From Elmis aenea (taxonomy: Eukaryota; Arthropoda; Insecta; Coleoptera; Elmidae), in assembly GCA_947652605.1 (NCBI GenBank), contig OX393577.1:65124108-65188107 (forward strand): 64,000 nt of DNA, in the 5' to 3' direction. Shown piece by piece: positions 35,941 through 48,179 of this stretch; within the stretch, counting starts at the first letter, position 1; every line of letters starts with the position of its first letter. Both the position numbers and the translations under genes were made by a program. The notes beneath the pieces are model-generated. The model saw nothing but the letters and a program-made list of their open reading frames with translations. It did not search any database and had not been told where the DNA came from.

Positions 35941-37156
35941 GATAGTTGGCTGTTCTTATTGCATGACACCGTTTTTTAACTTAAATTTTAGTTTTATTCT
36001 GGTCAAATAATTCATTATGAACAACATGGGAATTTGAATCTACAAAATATGCCATATTGAATGTTATTTAGACTGAAACTCGAACCAAACAACACATTGT
36101 ATAAAACTATGTCCAATTTTGGAATGTTTCTGCACTATCTACAACTATCCGTAGTTAATTTAATGTTGAATTAACTTCTTTGCCTGATTTAAGTACTTAA
36201 ATAATTACCCCTTACACACTACACTGTACCTACAAGCCGACAACTATCTAAAATGAATGAATACGTTCAACAATTCAAAGTCTGTTTGGTATGCGGAATG
36301 CGCATGGGTGTGTGCATGTGTAAACGCGAATTTCTCACACAGATTTGTTGATTTTTCCTATACATTCAAGATAAAACCTTATTGGATTCATTAAAAAACA
36401 AACCTTTTTATGCAAACTGCAATTTCCTTGTATAAAAAAAAGTTCAATAAAAATAGTGTGTAAGCAGATTAACATTAACTCGTTAAAATCATAAATTTTG
36501 CTTCTTATAGCACTTTGTCATTTAAAATTATCTGTTTGCTGTTATATTATAGAGCGTTGTGATTTTTAATCCGATGGTTTTAAAGCTACTATCCCGTAAC
36601 CTGTATCTGGCCCAAAATATGTTTTTAAAATTTTTCTAACGTTCAAATTCATATGGAAAGAAAGAATTACAAACAAAGTTAGTGATTATATCACGTATTT
36701 CATTTTCCTATCGCACGTATTCCTGTAACATACAATAAATCTTCATGCACCAATAAGTTGCAAAAAATTTTAACTTAGTGCGGTTGAGTATTCATGCATG
36801 TTAGTTTTAATTTATTGCCTATAAAACTGTGACTTCAGATGAATATGTAGCCGTATAAAAAATTTCAAATACAACAATATGACGTGGTTTTTAATCAAAA
36901 ATTTCAATAAGCAGTTGTTTTTATGTCGTCATAAATTTTGCTGCTCCAAAAATAATAGAAAGTAATTCTAAATAAGCACATGTTGTTAAGAATTCGAATT
37001 GTAGTATAAAACACATGTAGCAGTTTGTGATATCCACGTTTGAATTAATAACCTCCTTTTAAATTGTTCGTTGTGCTGGTTTTCGGTCTGTTTGTGTGTG
37101 TGTTGCTTTATTAAAAATGAGATAAGTTACTTTATACTTTTTTAATGCACTTATTA
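35941..37156. other. AT-rich DNA, nothing recognised
   Basis: No supported feature was seen. Confidence 0.4.
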
Positions 37157-37562
37157 CTGACAAAGAAGGGTCACGATATGTTGTCGCTAAACCTTTTTAA
37201 GAGGGCCACATCCAACTATGACTTCCATTTAAAAAAAAACACAAGTTTGTGTTATAACTCGAAAATCGGAAGTGCTATGAAAATTTCGTTAATTTATTTA
37301 AAATCTACGTAAAAACATCTATAAGAGCCAATTTTTATTTTGGTTCTAACTCATATGGTTACGGAATTATTCAAGTTTGAAAAAATCGACCTTTTTCAGT
37401 TTTTTCAAAATATTTCAAAAAGTTGATGACGTAGGTCAAATTTGAAAATGGTATCAGATTTCCCTTTAAATTCTGCACAAATTTGCTAATTTAAACGTTT
37501 CTGTATCTCTAATATTAACAGAGTTACCCATACAACAGGTTAGAAAAATGGGCACCCTGTGT
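37157..37562. repeat. Fused repeat ends: foldback tip plus an ACCCTG-ended element
   Basis: At the left, gaagggtcacgatatgttgt and cgcta equal the terminal 25-30 bp of the foldback family at 22492. At about 37190 a different sequence begins. It runs to gttagaaaaatgggcaccct and gtgta, an end resembling the TA-flanked CAGGGTG family read in reverse. No left end of that second element is present. This looks like two broken elements joined. Confidence 0.45.
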
Positions 37563-39249
37563 ACATTGAAAAAACAGCATCTGATTCTGAGCTAATTAAA
37601 ATATTTAAAACATCAAAAATAATGCTCAGTTGATAATTACAGTTTTATTATTACAGCGTGCAACTAATAACAGTGATTATTATTAATAAAAAAAAGGTTC
37701 ATTATTGTATTTTGAATAAATAATACACATTCTGACGAAAGTTATGGGAAAATTTTCGTCTCAATATAATTATCAAGTGACGTAAAAAAATTAATTTCCA
37801 GTTTATGTATGACTAACATGTTTGTTTGTATCCAACAAATTATTTAAAAAAAAAACCATTGAATAAACCAACGTACAACATTAGCAAAAACGCGCTGCGA
37901 GTTGATTGATCTCAACAACAGTGGGTAGTTGTGTATATTATATTTACGTTTGCCCAATCAAATGAAAACATAAAATTAAAAATCAGTCACATTGACAGAC
38001 TATTTAATCTAGCTACATTTATACAGCTAAAAATGCTAAAGTAAAATAAAAGTTCTGCCGCATACCCCTTGAAACCCCCAGGGTTACTTACTCCATACCA
38101 TACTTTGGTAAACACAGCGACAAATTTGTTATTTACCCCATACTTATTCAAAGGCCACCCATCATTCATTGACAAAAATATTTTGTTTTTCGATTTTTAA
38201 GAATTGCAAAATGAGAAAGGAGATCTTTAAAATTAAATCCCATTTTAAAATCATAACGCTGGAATGTTAAAAGTAAACTAAACTATGTGATATCGAAATT
38301 GTTAACAGTTTTAAACAATCAAAACAATAAAAATAAATAATACCATAGAATTAAGTATAGCATAAACAATGCAGCATCGTAAACTTTCTACAATAAAAAT
38401 ACTAAGACTCTTTGGGAAATTATGTTGGAATAATAAACTATTTTCTTGCAACTGTACTACTTTAAAATTGTTCACATTTGTAGTTTTTTTGTCGAGATTT
38501 TTTTTTAATAAACAATAAAGAGAATAATGTTTAAATAGAAATTAACCATTAATTTAGTATTACAGTTTTTAAACAATAAGTAACTAACGTTTGAAAATTA
38601 TTAATAGGAGCAAAGTTTGTCAAAAACCAAATATTCCAATCTTTCAAAATTACTATCAAACGATTTGAAATACATGGAATCAGATTTGGTATGTTTCCTA
38701 TGAAAATGCGCCTTTGCCTCAATTTAACCGACTGTGTATCTTGCAAGAGGGGCAAGATCCCCGCAGTTAAGAAAATTAAATGAATCAAGCTAGTATATGA
38801 AAATCAGACCAAATTGTAGTGCTGTTGAATTAATCTGTATTTTCGTTAGTGATTCTCATAGTGATACATCAGAATGAAATATTAAGTAATACTAAGTAAA
38901 TGTTAACATTATCAAAATTATTACAAGTATATCAACTTCAGTGAGTGTCTAATTATTCAATTTACATTCCATTAATTCCAGCAATATTTTTGCTTTTATT
39001 ATATGCTAACATTAATTTTTTCTCTCTAAACGATAAAGGTCTGAAAAAATTAACCACTTTTATCCGTAGGGAACTTCATAAATTATACCGACAATTTGAA
39101 TATAGAGGCAAATGCAAAAAATTCATCGTTTTTAAAAGTTGAAATTTTAAGGAAAAATATCTTTTTTGAAAATGTTATCACAGCAAGAAAAATATCACTT
39201 AAAAAAAATATTTTACGTGACCTGTTTAAGTCTTCGTAAGCAATGGAGT
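37563..39249. other. AT-rich DNA, likely intron 1 of the minus-strand gene
   Basis: Because the exon at 39533-39734 ends in a splice donor, DNA at lower coordinates is probably intronic. No convincing downstream exon was recognised; the minus frames at 37987-38175 and 38549-38788 lack splice signals and motifs. Confidence 0.3.
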
Positions 39250-39515
39250 ACGGATTAGTTTGGTTGTCTGGTTGGACCCGCGTAGAAGGTTTTTGATAAC
39301 CGACGTTTCATCCGCTTTTTATCTAGAACATCTTCAGGGTCTGATTACTAATATTATTCAATAATTAAACACGGAATGTGTTGTCTTTAAAGACTCACTT
39401 AACGTCGGCTATCAACAAAACATGAATAATAAGTCCCCGAAAGGTAGACGAGACTTCGCTTATCAAGAAATATTCGGGAGGGATCCAACTCGAAGGACAA
39501 CCAAATCGGCGAAGG
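39250..39515. repeat. Inverted-repeat element with a hammerhead-like core
   Basis: The left flank ttagtttggttgtctggttg with gataaccgacgttt pairs with the right part aacgtcggctatc and ggatccaactcgaaggacaa / ccaaatcgg, forming a broken inverted repeat. On the minus strand the left part reads CCTGAAGATG...GGATGAAACGTCGG. CTGANGA and GAAA are the conserved cores of the hammerhead ribozyme, which is known from the terminal repeats of Penelope-like elements. Helix pairing is weak by eye, so the ribozyme reading is tentative. The element sits just inside the intron next to the 39533 splice donor. Confidence 0.4.
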
Positions 39516-39532
39516 AGTTCAAAAAGACTTAC

Positions 39533-39734
39533 CTTGCTTATTTTTCCGATATTTCTGCCATAAGAAATATATGAGGTAAAGCACCAACACCGTTAAAATA
39601 AAAGTCACAATCACAGACGTTGCAATTGATCCAGAGCCATAACAGGATGGGTCTCCTTGCGCTCGCACTAACCCGACACACCAGAGGACACTAACAATCC
39701 ACAATAAATTAAAATTCACGGAAAATTTCGCCAT
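39533..39734 (-). CDS. First coding exon of a small single-pass membrane protein
   Basis: Start ATG at 39734 has a good context (aaaaATGgc). The 67 full codons encode a hydrophobic signal peptide at residues 1-25 ending near VRAQ, with likely cleavage before GDPSCYG. A short ectodomain of about 14 residues with one Cys follows, then a strongly hydrophobic span at about 38-59 (VIVTFILTVLVLYLIYFLW) and a basic stop-transfer run KYRKNK. The frame ends exactly at G|GTAAGT, a consensus splice donor, in phase 1; read-through would stop after a few codons. The larger cytoplasmic part must lie in downstream exons at lower coordinates. The open frame extends upstream to 39875, but that part has no protein character and is likely 5' UTR. 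Family not recognised; an epithelial or adhesion scaffold is conceivable but not shown. Confidence 0.72.
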
Positions 39735-40738
39735 TTTTAAACTCGTTACGTAGTCAGTATAACACCAGATAAGTTCTTTTAATAAAAGTCCTGCCAACAC
39801 ATTGTGGTCGTTGGATAATTCTTCTCCAGTCCTGGGGTTTCGTTTCTGGAATATTAATAATAGACATTTCAACATTTTAAATACATGCTGTATATGAAAT
39901 ATAAACTTTGTAAGCTCATACGTTGAATTTTACTATAAATGTATTGTCTGTGCATGATTAATGGAACGAATTTACTTAGTACTTCGTGAAAAATTAATTG
40001 GCTAACGCGCGTTCGGCCAGATTGACGTTTTGAGGTTATTAACAGAAAAATGTATTGCTAAAGATAACATGGGTGTGACTGAAATTCAAACAATTTGGTA
40101 TGTAAAGCAATATATACGCTCTAACGGTATTATACGCGACGATTTACGCTAGCTTTTCGTATTATTGAAACAGTTATCGAGAATCTTTGATAGGCGAAGA
40201 GGCAATTAACTTCGGAAAGTGGCCAACACGCCGATAAAAATTTTAATTGGTGTTTATTGTTGTTTATATTTGAAATTTGTTGTAACACGTGTAGTAATCA
40301 ATTTTATCTCCATCTAGGATATTGGAAACTGGACGGTGTTAAGAGATGATTATTAACTAATAATTTTCCAATAAAAAAGAACGGTGAATCGGATAATACG
40401 TTTTAGATTAAGGCCTACTTCGTGGAAAGCATGAAAGTAGCTATTCTACACGAGTCTTGCAACTTGGACCAAATTCTTATTTTAGTTTCACAAAGAGACT
40501 TGCAAAATTTTGAGTTTAAGAACCCCGATTCGAAAAGTACACTTTTAGAAAAATATCACCTGCCAGAAACACCTTTGGCACCACAAATATTTATTGGTAT
40601 GAAGTTAACAGTGCGTAATTTTTTGACGTACCTACTGATATTTTCATAATAAAATCGATCACCCGAAAAATTTATTTTGTTTTAAATTTTTCGATGAAAA
40701 TTTGCTTCACCTATCAAATTTGGGTTTTCAACCAATCA
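39735..40738. other. 5' UTR and upstream region of the minus-strand exon
   Basis: The minus-strand leader directly upstream of the ATG is free of TE signals. The transcription start was not located; no clear TATA box was chosen. A plus-strand frame of 75 codons at 40422-40649 (containing KVAILHESCNLDQ and HLPETPLAPQ) has protein-like composition but no splice or family support. It is recorded only as a possibility. Confidence 0.3.
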
Positions 40739-41322
40739 CTTAAATCTTGTAAAGACTACGAAAAAGAGCAATATTACACGGTAATAATTTTACATTCCCC
40801 TGTCAAATTTGCGTTTTCGACCAATAACAAACTCAGATTTCCTAGAAACGACCAATAAACATAATCATACACTGATAATATCCTTTTCGCAATTAACACA
40901 TTTTCATGCGTTTATTGGTCGTTTCTAATAAATCTGAGTTTGTGATTGGTCGAAAATATAAATTTGGAGAGGGAATTAAATATTTTGGTCTTGATAATTT
41001 TTTGACGAATTTCGGCGACCAGTAGCGTTACTTTAATATAGATTAAACCACACCCCTGACGCACCCTCTGACAGCACTCGTAAAATTGGACATAATACAT
41101 TTAATTTGACAGGTAGGTTAGGTGAAGGAAGTTTTCTGACAAAATATAACTCGTGCATTGCAAATAATCAATAATTTTTGACAAATCTTCACTCATGCAG
41201 GTTGAATCAGAAAAAATCACTCGTGCACTTCGTGCACTCGTGTTTTTTTCAGCTTAACTTGCATTCGGGCATATTTACCAAAAATTATCGATAATTTTCA
41301 ATGCACTTGTTATATTACTGAA
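40739..41322 (-). repeat. Dispersed repeat B, copy 2
   Basis: Inverted copy of 14139-14735, from cttaaatcttgtaaagacta to caatgcacttgttatatta. The internal inverted pair around cgtttattggtcgtttctaa and aaacgaccaataaacataat is preserved. Copies differ by substitutions and small indels; copy 2 has an extra cactcgtgcacttcgtgc stretch near 41218-41240. Confidence 0.75.
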
Positions 41323-42185
41323 AGGAAATTTCGATCGAAGCACATGTGAATTACGTACATTAATATAAGCTTTTTGTAATAAATTCTGAGAGACACTTAA
41401 TTTCAAAATAAACATTGTTTTGCAATTATTGCCAACAGTGACACAACCAATTTTGTGCATCTTCAAGAGAAATGAAGCTGAGAATGTTTGCGTATCCTAA
41501 TGGTCTCTTAGCTGATAAATATTATAGTTCGGGGCTATATGAATGGGCAAATATTCGTTGTTGAACCTCTAGACACCAAGAACATGCATGTTACATGAGC
41601 ATGACTTTCAACTTATCATCAACTGAGGTTTTGCCCTGGAGATGAGCTCATCTTGCTAATGGGTTGTTAACCCAGCGTTTTTTAACATTAATTTAAATAT
41701 TAATAGATTAATACAGTGGTAAAATGCTGCAGTACAAGTTGATATTGATACCTGTCGGATATTTTGTAGCTACGTAGCGCATGTTTTGTTTTCCTCTGTC
41801 CCCTTAAAGCAGCATTGCTCTTTCGCATGTTCCCTACAGAAAGAAGCACACGATGACTTGTATCACAGTATTTCCAATGCAACTTTTACTCAAAACCCAT
41901 GCCTTTTTTCACTAATAATAAACATATGGAAAATTATCGATATGTCCTATGTTTTTTTTTAATTCACGGAATGAGACAGGCGATAAAAAGCGGTTGGGCA
42001 ATTGTTTTTGTATCGGATAATTAATTTTAGACTTAAAAAAAATAATTTCGTGCTGATTGTCTTATCAGTTCAGTAACAATTGTCAAAAAGTAGGTTAATG
42101 TGGGTGTGTTTTCTGAAAAGGTCGAACACTGAGTTTTGTGCAGTAATTAAATTCCTCACAAAACAAGGAAAAAAGTGTGGAAAAA
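41323..42185. other. AT-rich DNA, nothing recognised
   Basis: No supported feature was seen. Confidence 0.4.
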
Positions 42186-42189
42186 ATCC

Positions 42190-42665
42190 TAAATAAAATG
42201 CAAGCATTTTATGGATATGCTTTTTCTAATAATCCATGGGGGCCACGTTGATTTAAACACAGTAGAGAATCATTAGAAGGCGATGATTGCAGTGATAGAC
42301 CAAGTGACGACTTAACGCAACAAGTCTACGATATCCTCATGGAACATGGCCGAGTAAAACTTAAAGAAATTGCAGAAAGGTTCAAAATATCCGAAACAAC
42401 GGCAGACAAAAGTCAACGCAAGGTGTGTGCCGAAAAATCTTACACCACAACAACAAAAAAACACCAAGTTTGGTGTTGCAAGCAGTTATTGGAGCTGTGT
42501 GGAGCTCTTCCAGTACACGTTATTAACAGGATTGTTACCGGATATGTTTATCTGTTTCCTTACTTGAAAAATAACCTTCGTGGAAAGCATTTCGCCATTG
42601 ATGAGTCATTGCAAACAGAAATAAATGAGCTAAGTGGCTCCGTTTCTAAAATATGTCGATTATAA
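42190..42665 (+). pseudogene. mariner transposase, internally deleted
   Basis: The start reads MQAFYGYAFSNN-like, then RESLEGDDCSDRPSDD, matching the linker before the second HTH. LMEHGRVKLKEIAERFKIS (about 42335-42395) is the second helix-turn-helix. A frameshift follows, with residues RCVPKNLTPQQQKNT in one frame and the rest in another. The end, YLFPYLKNNLRGKHFA at 42547-42594, is the conserved block after the third catalytic Asp. The stretch with the first two catalytic Asp is deleted. The piece is clearly dead. Confidence 0.85.
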
Positions 42666-43610
42666 CTAAGCCGGTCATATTCTTTGGAAGTGAATAATCG
42701 ATTGGTTAAAACACTCGTTATTGCTTCTCAAACTCGAATAAATAAATATTGGTACTGCTCGCGCTGCGCGCTCGTACCCAACGGGTCCTTTATGGGTTTA
42801 TACAATTGTGCATAGAATAGTCTTTAAGCGTAAAAATATTTTTTATTTCGTTTGATGCAAAATATTATATATTTTTTAAATTCAAATTTTGTGGTTACCT
42901 ACATCAATTAAAAGACCACGTTAATTTCGAAGTTTCTACATCGATTGTCAGTTACAACAAAATACCTATCATACGTACTAGATAATTAAAAATTTGCATT
43001 TGTTTCGATTTAAAACACAGGCCGCGCCTTTAAGTAATATTTAAGTTTTTAAAATCAAAGTAAACCTATAATAATCGAATAACTGTTGCCGTGATTGGAA
43101 GTAGGCCGCCATAAAAAACGATTTTTTATGATCATATTTATAATTATACGACAGTTTAGTGTCGAACTGAAATAGGAGATTAATAATTAACATCAACGAA
43201 ATGTATCGATGGCCAAACGGTGCTTGAGTAGGTAAATATTAATTAATTAATTCACGAATATATTATCGGTTTTACGGGTTTATGTCCAGCGGTCACGACT
43301 TTTAGCGTAATATTTATTATTTTAATTGCTTTTATATTATTTTAATAAATTAAAACTGTTAAAAAGCAGTTTGTTTGCAATGAAAATCTTACGATTGCGT
43401 GAACGTTTATTTTATTTATCCAAAATGCATCGACTTTTTTGCGTTTATTGCCAATATTTTTAATGTAATACGATAAAGAAATAAGTAAATAACATTTTCA
43501 TTATTATTTACAGATATTACGTTAAACTTAATGTATTAAACTTAATGTATTAGATAATTTTAGTAAAATTAATGTGTATTGTATTATTAATAATGTTTCT
43601 TTTTTGTTGC
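42666..43610. other. AT-rich DNA, nothing recognised
   Basis: A small CpG-rich palindrome, gctcgcgctgcgcgctcg, is at about 42757-42774. Otherwise no feature was recognised. Confidence 0.35.
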
Positions 43611-43611
43611 A

Positions 43612-43700
43612 GGGTTGATTCAGCGATTTGTCGTAGCGACGTTTCGTCCCTGCTGCAAGGATGATATAACTACAACTTATAAGAAGTGAAAAGTATTTTT
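43612..43700. repeat. Second hammerhead-like or UTR-exon-like segment
   Basis: After ttcttttttgttgcag, a good splice acceptor, comes gattcagcgatttgtcgtag, then cgacgtttcgtccctgctgc and aaggatgat. On the minus strand this gives GGGACGAAACGTCG with a GTCG/CGAC hairpin, close to the motif at 39293-39345. Two readings are possible: a remnant of the same Penelope-like terminal repeat, or a short untranslated plus-strand exon ending at ggt|gtaagt near 43738. Neither can be decided here. Confidence 0.3.
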
Positions 43701-43740
43701 TGAAGGAATGAAAACAACTTTGAGGCTTGTTTAAGGGTGT

Positions 43741-45318
43741 AAGTAATGCAGTTTATTGGATTTTACTTTCTTTGGGTTTATTTAAATATTTTTTAACTAC
43801 AAATCTGAGAATTTTCTCGTTTAAATAATGAAAGATACAGAAAAATCTTAACAGAGCAACATATCATATGGGATCTGTTCTCTATTGATGCAGACAATTG
43901 ATTTTGTTGGCCTTTCGTGTATTAATAAGTGAGTTTTCATAATGATATTTCACATATTAATACTTTGGTATGTAGAAGCAATGTGAACCCATTTAGTTTG
44001 TATAATAAGTAGGTCTTTAGCTAAGGAAGCGTTTTATTTTTTCTTTGATTTGTTTCGTGCGAGACGATTAATTAAGATCTTCAGGGAAGCAATTTGCTTT
44101 TGAATTCAATATCACCTTAAAAATAATGTGTGAATGCTGTAAAATACCGTGCGAAAGAAAATGAACGAGTCGAAACCAGAATTTCTACATTTCTTTTTTG
44201 AATCAGTTGCGGAAAACCATTGGTATTAAGCATGAATTAGTGTTACATAAAATCAAGGTACCTTTTATCGTTTCACAAATTTTACTTCAGTATAAAACGT
44301 TAAGTGCAAGTACAATTTAATACAATATCTATTTGGTTTGGCTTAATCGCACGTAATAATAAAGTGTTCTCTATTACGTTAATGAATGATAATAATTCGA
44401 ATAAAATACGATTTGCTTTCGCCTGGATTATATTTCACCTACCAAGAATAATCGGAGCTTATTTAGTATAAGTCGCGGTATGTGATAACGTCTAAAAATG
44501 ATTATGGAAGGTCTCACAAACTTTAAGCAACATTCCTATCGGGAGTTCATTGGCGCCAAACTCAAGTAGACGACAATTCGTCTGTGCACGGTTACCGTTA
44601 TATTCCGGGGAACAAAAGCCTTAAAGTCAAAATTTCTGGGTAGCACTAACTGCCTCTCGAGATTAAATCACGCCCGACAGCTACCTTTCGACCCTTGGAT
44701 ATATGAAAGTGCCACAGTTGCACTTAAAAATACTGCATAAACACGATGAGTGTCTAGTTACAGCTTGAACTTGGAACGAAACCGTAAACCCAAAGCAATA
44801 TAGACTCAAGTTTGTGCATTCTTAATTCGAGCGTTCGAAAATAAACTGACCTAATACTCGTACAAGAACGAACGTAACACATATGAGATTTGTTTCGAAA
44901 GTTGTCATTACGTAAACTAAGTCTTTATTATTAATGGAATTAAAATAAAATCCAAGTTGTGAAGCATGTCTTTTAGAAACTAATATGTCTTGGTAACAGT
45001 AAGCTGTTTACATTTATTAGTTTCTGTACGTAATTGTGCGGTAAATTGGAAAATGTCGTATTATTTACTGGTAAATTCGTTGTAACGACTATTCTTTGTT
45101 ATGTGATAGCACCATAAATTGTCCATTCAATAACAGTAACAAGATTACTTATAAAACATACCTTATTACGTGTGCAGTTGATAAGTTTAATTATTATTTT
45201 TTTAATTTGCATTACCGTAGTTCATTTTAATGATACGGTTATATTTTATTTTATTATATAACCGTTTGGTAAGTAAGTAAACGAAAATATTAATTTTTGA
45301 ATGTAAATTTTGTGAATG
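43741..45318. other. AT-rich DNA, nothing recognised
   Basis: Six frames were considered for the less AT-rich part at 44550-44720, but stops interrupt all of them. No supported feature. Confidence 0.35.
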
Positions 45319-45320
45319 TA

Positions 45321-46531
45321 CAGGGTGGACCAAATTTGAATGTTTTACGGGGTATCTCGGTTACCGTAATAGTTAGCGAAAATCTGATATGAATCTCTTG
45401 AGCCATTTTTTTGAGAAAAGAACGCTGTGTTATCAGATTTTTTATATCGATTTCTATTTTGGTACTATAAACGAAAAATTAAACCTTATCATTTTTGAAA
45501 ATTTACTATAACTTCTTTATTTATTAAAATAGAACAAAATGTTATTAAGTTTTTTTATACAGATTGTTTTGCTTAATTTAAAAACAAACATAAATTTTTT
45601 GTAGCGACCTTGACTTTTGAGATAATGAAGTAAACTTATATTTTTTAAATAGAAACCCTAGTTGGCCATGACTGAGATTTTTTGGCTTTTCAAAAATATA
45701 TCGTTTTATATGATTGTTGTAAAAAATAACCGAGATATAGTTAATTCTGTAAAAAATTTCTTATCAAAATTTGCCATGATTTCGTAAACAAGTGATGTTC
45801 TTTATTTATGAAGATAGAACAAAATGTTATTAAGGTTTTCTATACAGATTTTGCAACTTTTAAGCAAATTCGGTTATTTTTAGTCATTTATAACTGTTTT
45901 ATTCTGGTGGTATTGTGAACATGGCTAAATTTGAACACTTTGTAAAGTTTAATATGTTAGAAATTTACATTGTAAGTGATAAAAACGTAGCGGCTGCTGC
46001 ACAATTTACTTGGAAATGACGTTTACTTGTTTATTCATTGAAAACATCACTTGTTCACGAAATCATGACGAGCGTAGGTAAGGATATTTTCATAAAATTA
46101 GCCATATCTCGTTATTTTTTGCAACAAATACATAAAACTGTATATTTTTGAAAAGCTAAAAAATTTCTCTTTCATCTAAAGTCATGGCCAACTAGGGTTT
46201 CTATTTAACAAAATATAAGTTCACTTCATATCTCGAAAGTCAAGGTCCCTAAAAAAAATAATTTGTTTTTAAATTAAGCTTAAAAATTTGCATAAAAAAC
46301 CTTGCCAACATTTTGTTCTATTTTCATAAATAAAGAAGTTGTATTAAATTTCTTTATTATGATAAAATATTATTTTTCGTCTGCAGTGCCAAAATGAAAA
46401 GCGTTATAAAAAATCTGATTACGTAGACGTTCTTTTCTCAAAAAAATAGCCCAAGTGACCGATATCAGATTTTCGCCAACTATTACGGTAACTGAGATAC
46501 CCCGGAAATCATTCGAATTTAGTCCACCCTG
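45321..46531. mobile_element. TA-flanked palindromic element, 1.2 kb
   Basis: The left end CAGGGTGGACCAAATTTGAA and the right end TTCGAATTTAGTCCACCCTG form long inverted repeats flanked by TA on each side. Arms of several hundred bp match in mirrored order: gtatctcggttaccgtaata against attacggtaactgagatac, and ggccatgactgag against tcatggccaactagg. Each arm contains a duplicated block (agaacaaaatgttattaagt at about 45532 and 45829). No coding potential. The TA target suggests the Tc1/mariner group, but no transposase relates it directly. Confidence 0.85.
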
Positions 46532-48179
46532 TACTGTTCAACTTGTTTAAAGCCTTTTAATCTTTTAGTAATTTGTAACGCATGAAATATTTAAATGTTG
46601 TTTTAACTACTCTATCTGCATATTATAAGTAGTTATGGTTTTTTAAGTGAAGCACAAAATAAAGTACTCTAATTGCTTATTTTAAGCAAGGTTATGGTAC
46701 TAGTTAAAATACAGTGCAACCTATATTTAACTATTCCAAAATAATTGCCATTAAGTGCAACTCAGAGCAGTAAAAATTTTTAAAAACCACAAAGAATACT
46801 TTGAATCTGTACTATCTCAAAAATCAAATTATTTAGACGTATTACTGACTTAGTGGTAGTAAAATAGTTCTTTTTCTTAATCGGTTTCTCTTGTAACTTT
46901 CGGCATCGAGGAAAAATAGTTATACACTAAAATGTACTACAGTAGTCTGTCACAAATAATCCTGCACAATAAAATTACCACCAACGAATTTTTCCAAAAA
47001 AAGCCACTTAAATTCGTACTGCAAAATTATAAATTAGACAAGCCCTGGAGATTCTTTAGCGTTCTTTCAAGGGTTCCCCAAAGGTTTTAGGGTTGACCAC
47101 CTCAGAAAATTATCTACGTTAAATACCACTTCTCAGATAATTACAAAAATTGCTTAATACCGTATATTACTTAGTATGGGTCAAGTTTTTGAGACAAATT
47201 TTTGGATTTTAGAACTTGGAGTCGTTCTATACACAAGTAACACTTTTGTGGCTTCTGTTGATCTTATATAGTAGAAGAATCTAATCAATAATCGGTCAGG
47301 AAATGTACTAGGGGTCAAACATCGTTAACATATATAAGTAATACTATTTTTAATTAAACGTTATTAAATAATTGATGCGAAGGATGGACAAACCACATGT
47401 TATGGTGCGCGCCTTCAAACAGGGGTCGACTTATATAAGAGCAATACTAAAAAACTACAAAGTTTTTATTGAATTTTTAAAAGACGATCAATACACGAGG
47501 CAGACAAAAAATCACCTAATAATTACAAAAAAACCCTCACAATCAAGAAAATTACTAAATTTTGAACTCAATAATTATGTTTGGGCACATTTTGGAAAAA
47601 ACTTCGACTTGTTATTTTTCACGGCTTTAATATTTTTTTAAAAATCCATCTACACTGAATAAAATAAAAACTTTATTTATTTTAAAATTCGGAATTTTCG
47701 AAAATTATAAGTGTCCGTTAATATATTAGTAGCTTTAAAAGCAAAGGGAGAATCCCCTCAGTCACAATGCACTACATACATTTTGTTTTCCATTACAGAA
47801 ACTGCATACATTTTTCACATATATTCATGATCAACTCATTAGAACCAATTTTGAGAAATCGGCCTGGCTCATGGTTCGAAAATTGGTCCATAAAATCTAA
47901 TCGGGCTCTGCCAATTTGTTATATTTGATCACGCGAGCGCTATTTTTTGACCTATCGAAGTCTGCAACTTTGATTAAGTTATTTCGAACACGCTCAAACA
48001 TTTAAACAAATATTTAACATTATTAAAAACGAGTTTTTCAGTAATTTTAATATATTTCCGGCGAGCAATATTTTATTAATAATTCGCCAATAACTCGGCG
48101 CACCTTTAAAATATTATAAAAAAACTAAAACAGTTTGAGATTTTTCCTGCAATACACACCTGTTTGTTTAAATATACGT
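46532..48179. other. AT-rich DNA with one short shared repeat
   Basis: Near 46871-46915, cttaatcggtttctcttgta then tttcggcatcgagg recurs at 54630-54672, probably a LINE/SINE 3' scrap. An 89-codon plus frame at 47372-47641 has no recognisable motif. Otherwise nothing. Confidence 0.35.

Noticed and set aside
35359..35979. Repetitive peptides with NSSP and RRIVGEE-like units on both strands
   Set aside because: They are translations of the foldback subrepeats in several frames; none has start, splice or family support.
39735..39875. Upstream extension of the membrane-protein frame
   Set aside because: The signal peptide starts at the ATG at 39734; residues upstream look like translated 5' UTR and would bury the signal peptide.
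43612..43738. Confident plus-strand untranslated exon
   Set aside because: Acceptor and donor sequences look good, but there is no coding content, partner exon or transcript evidence, and a repeat explanation exists.
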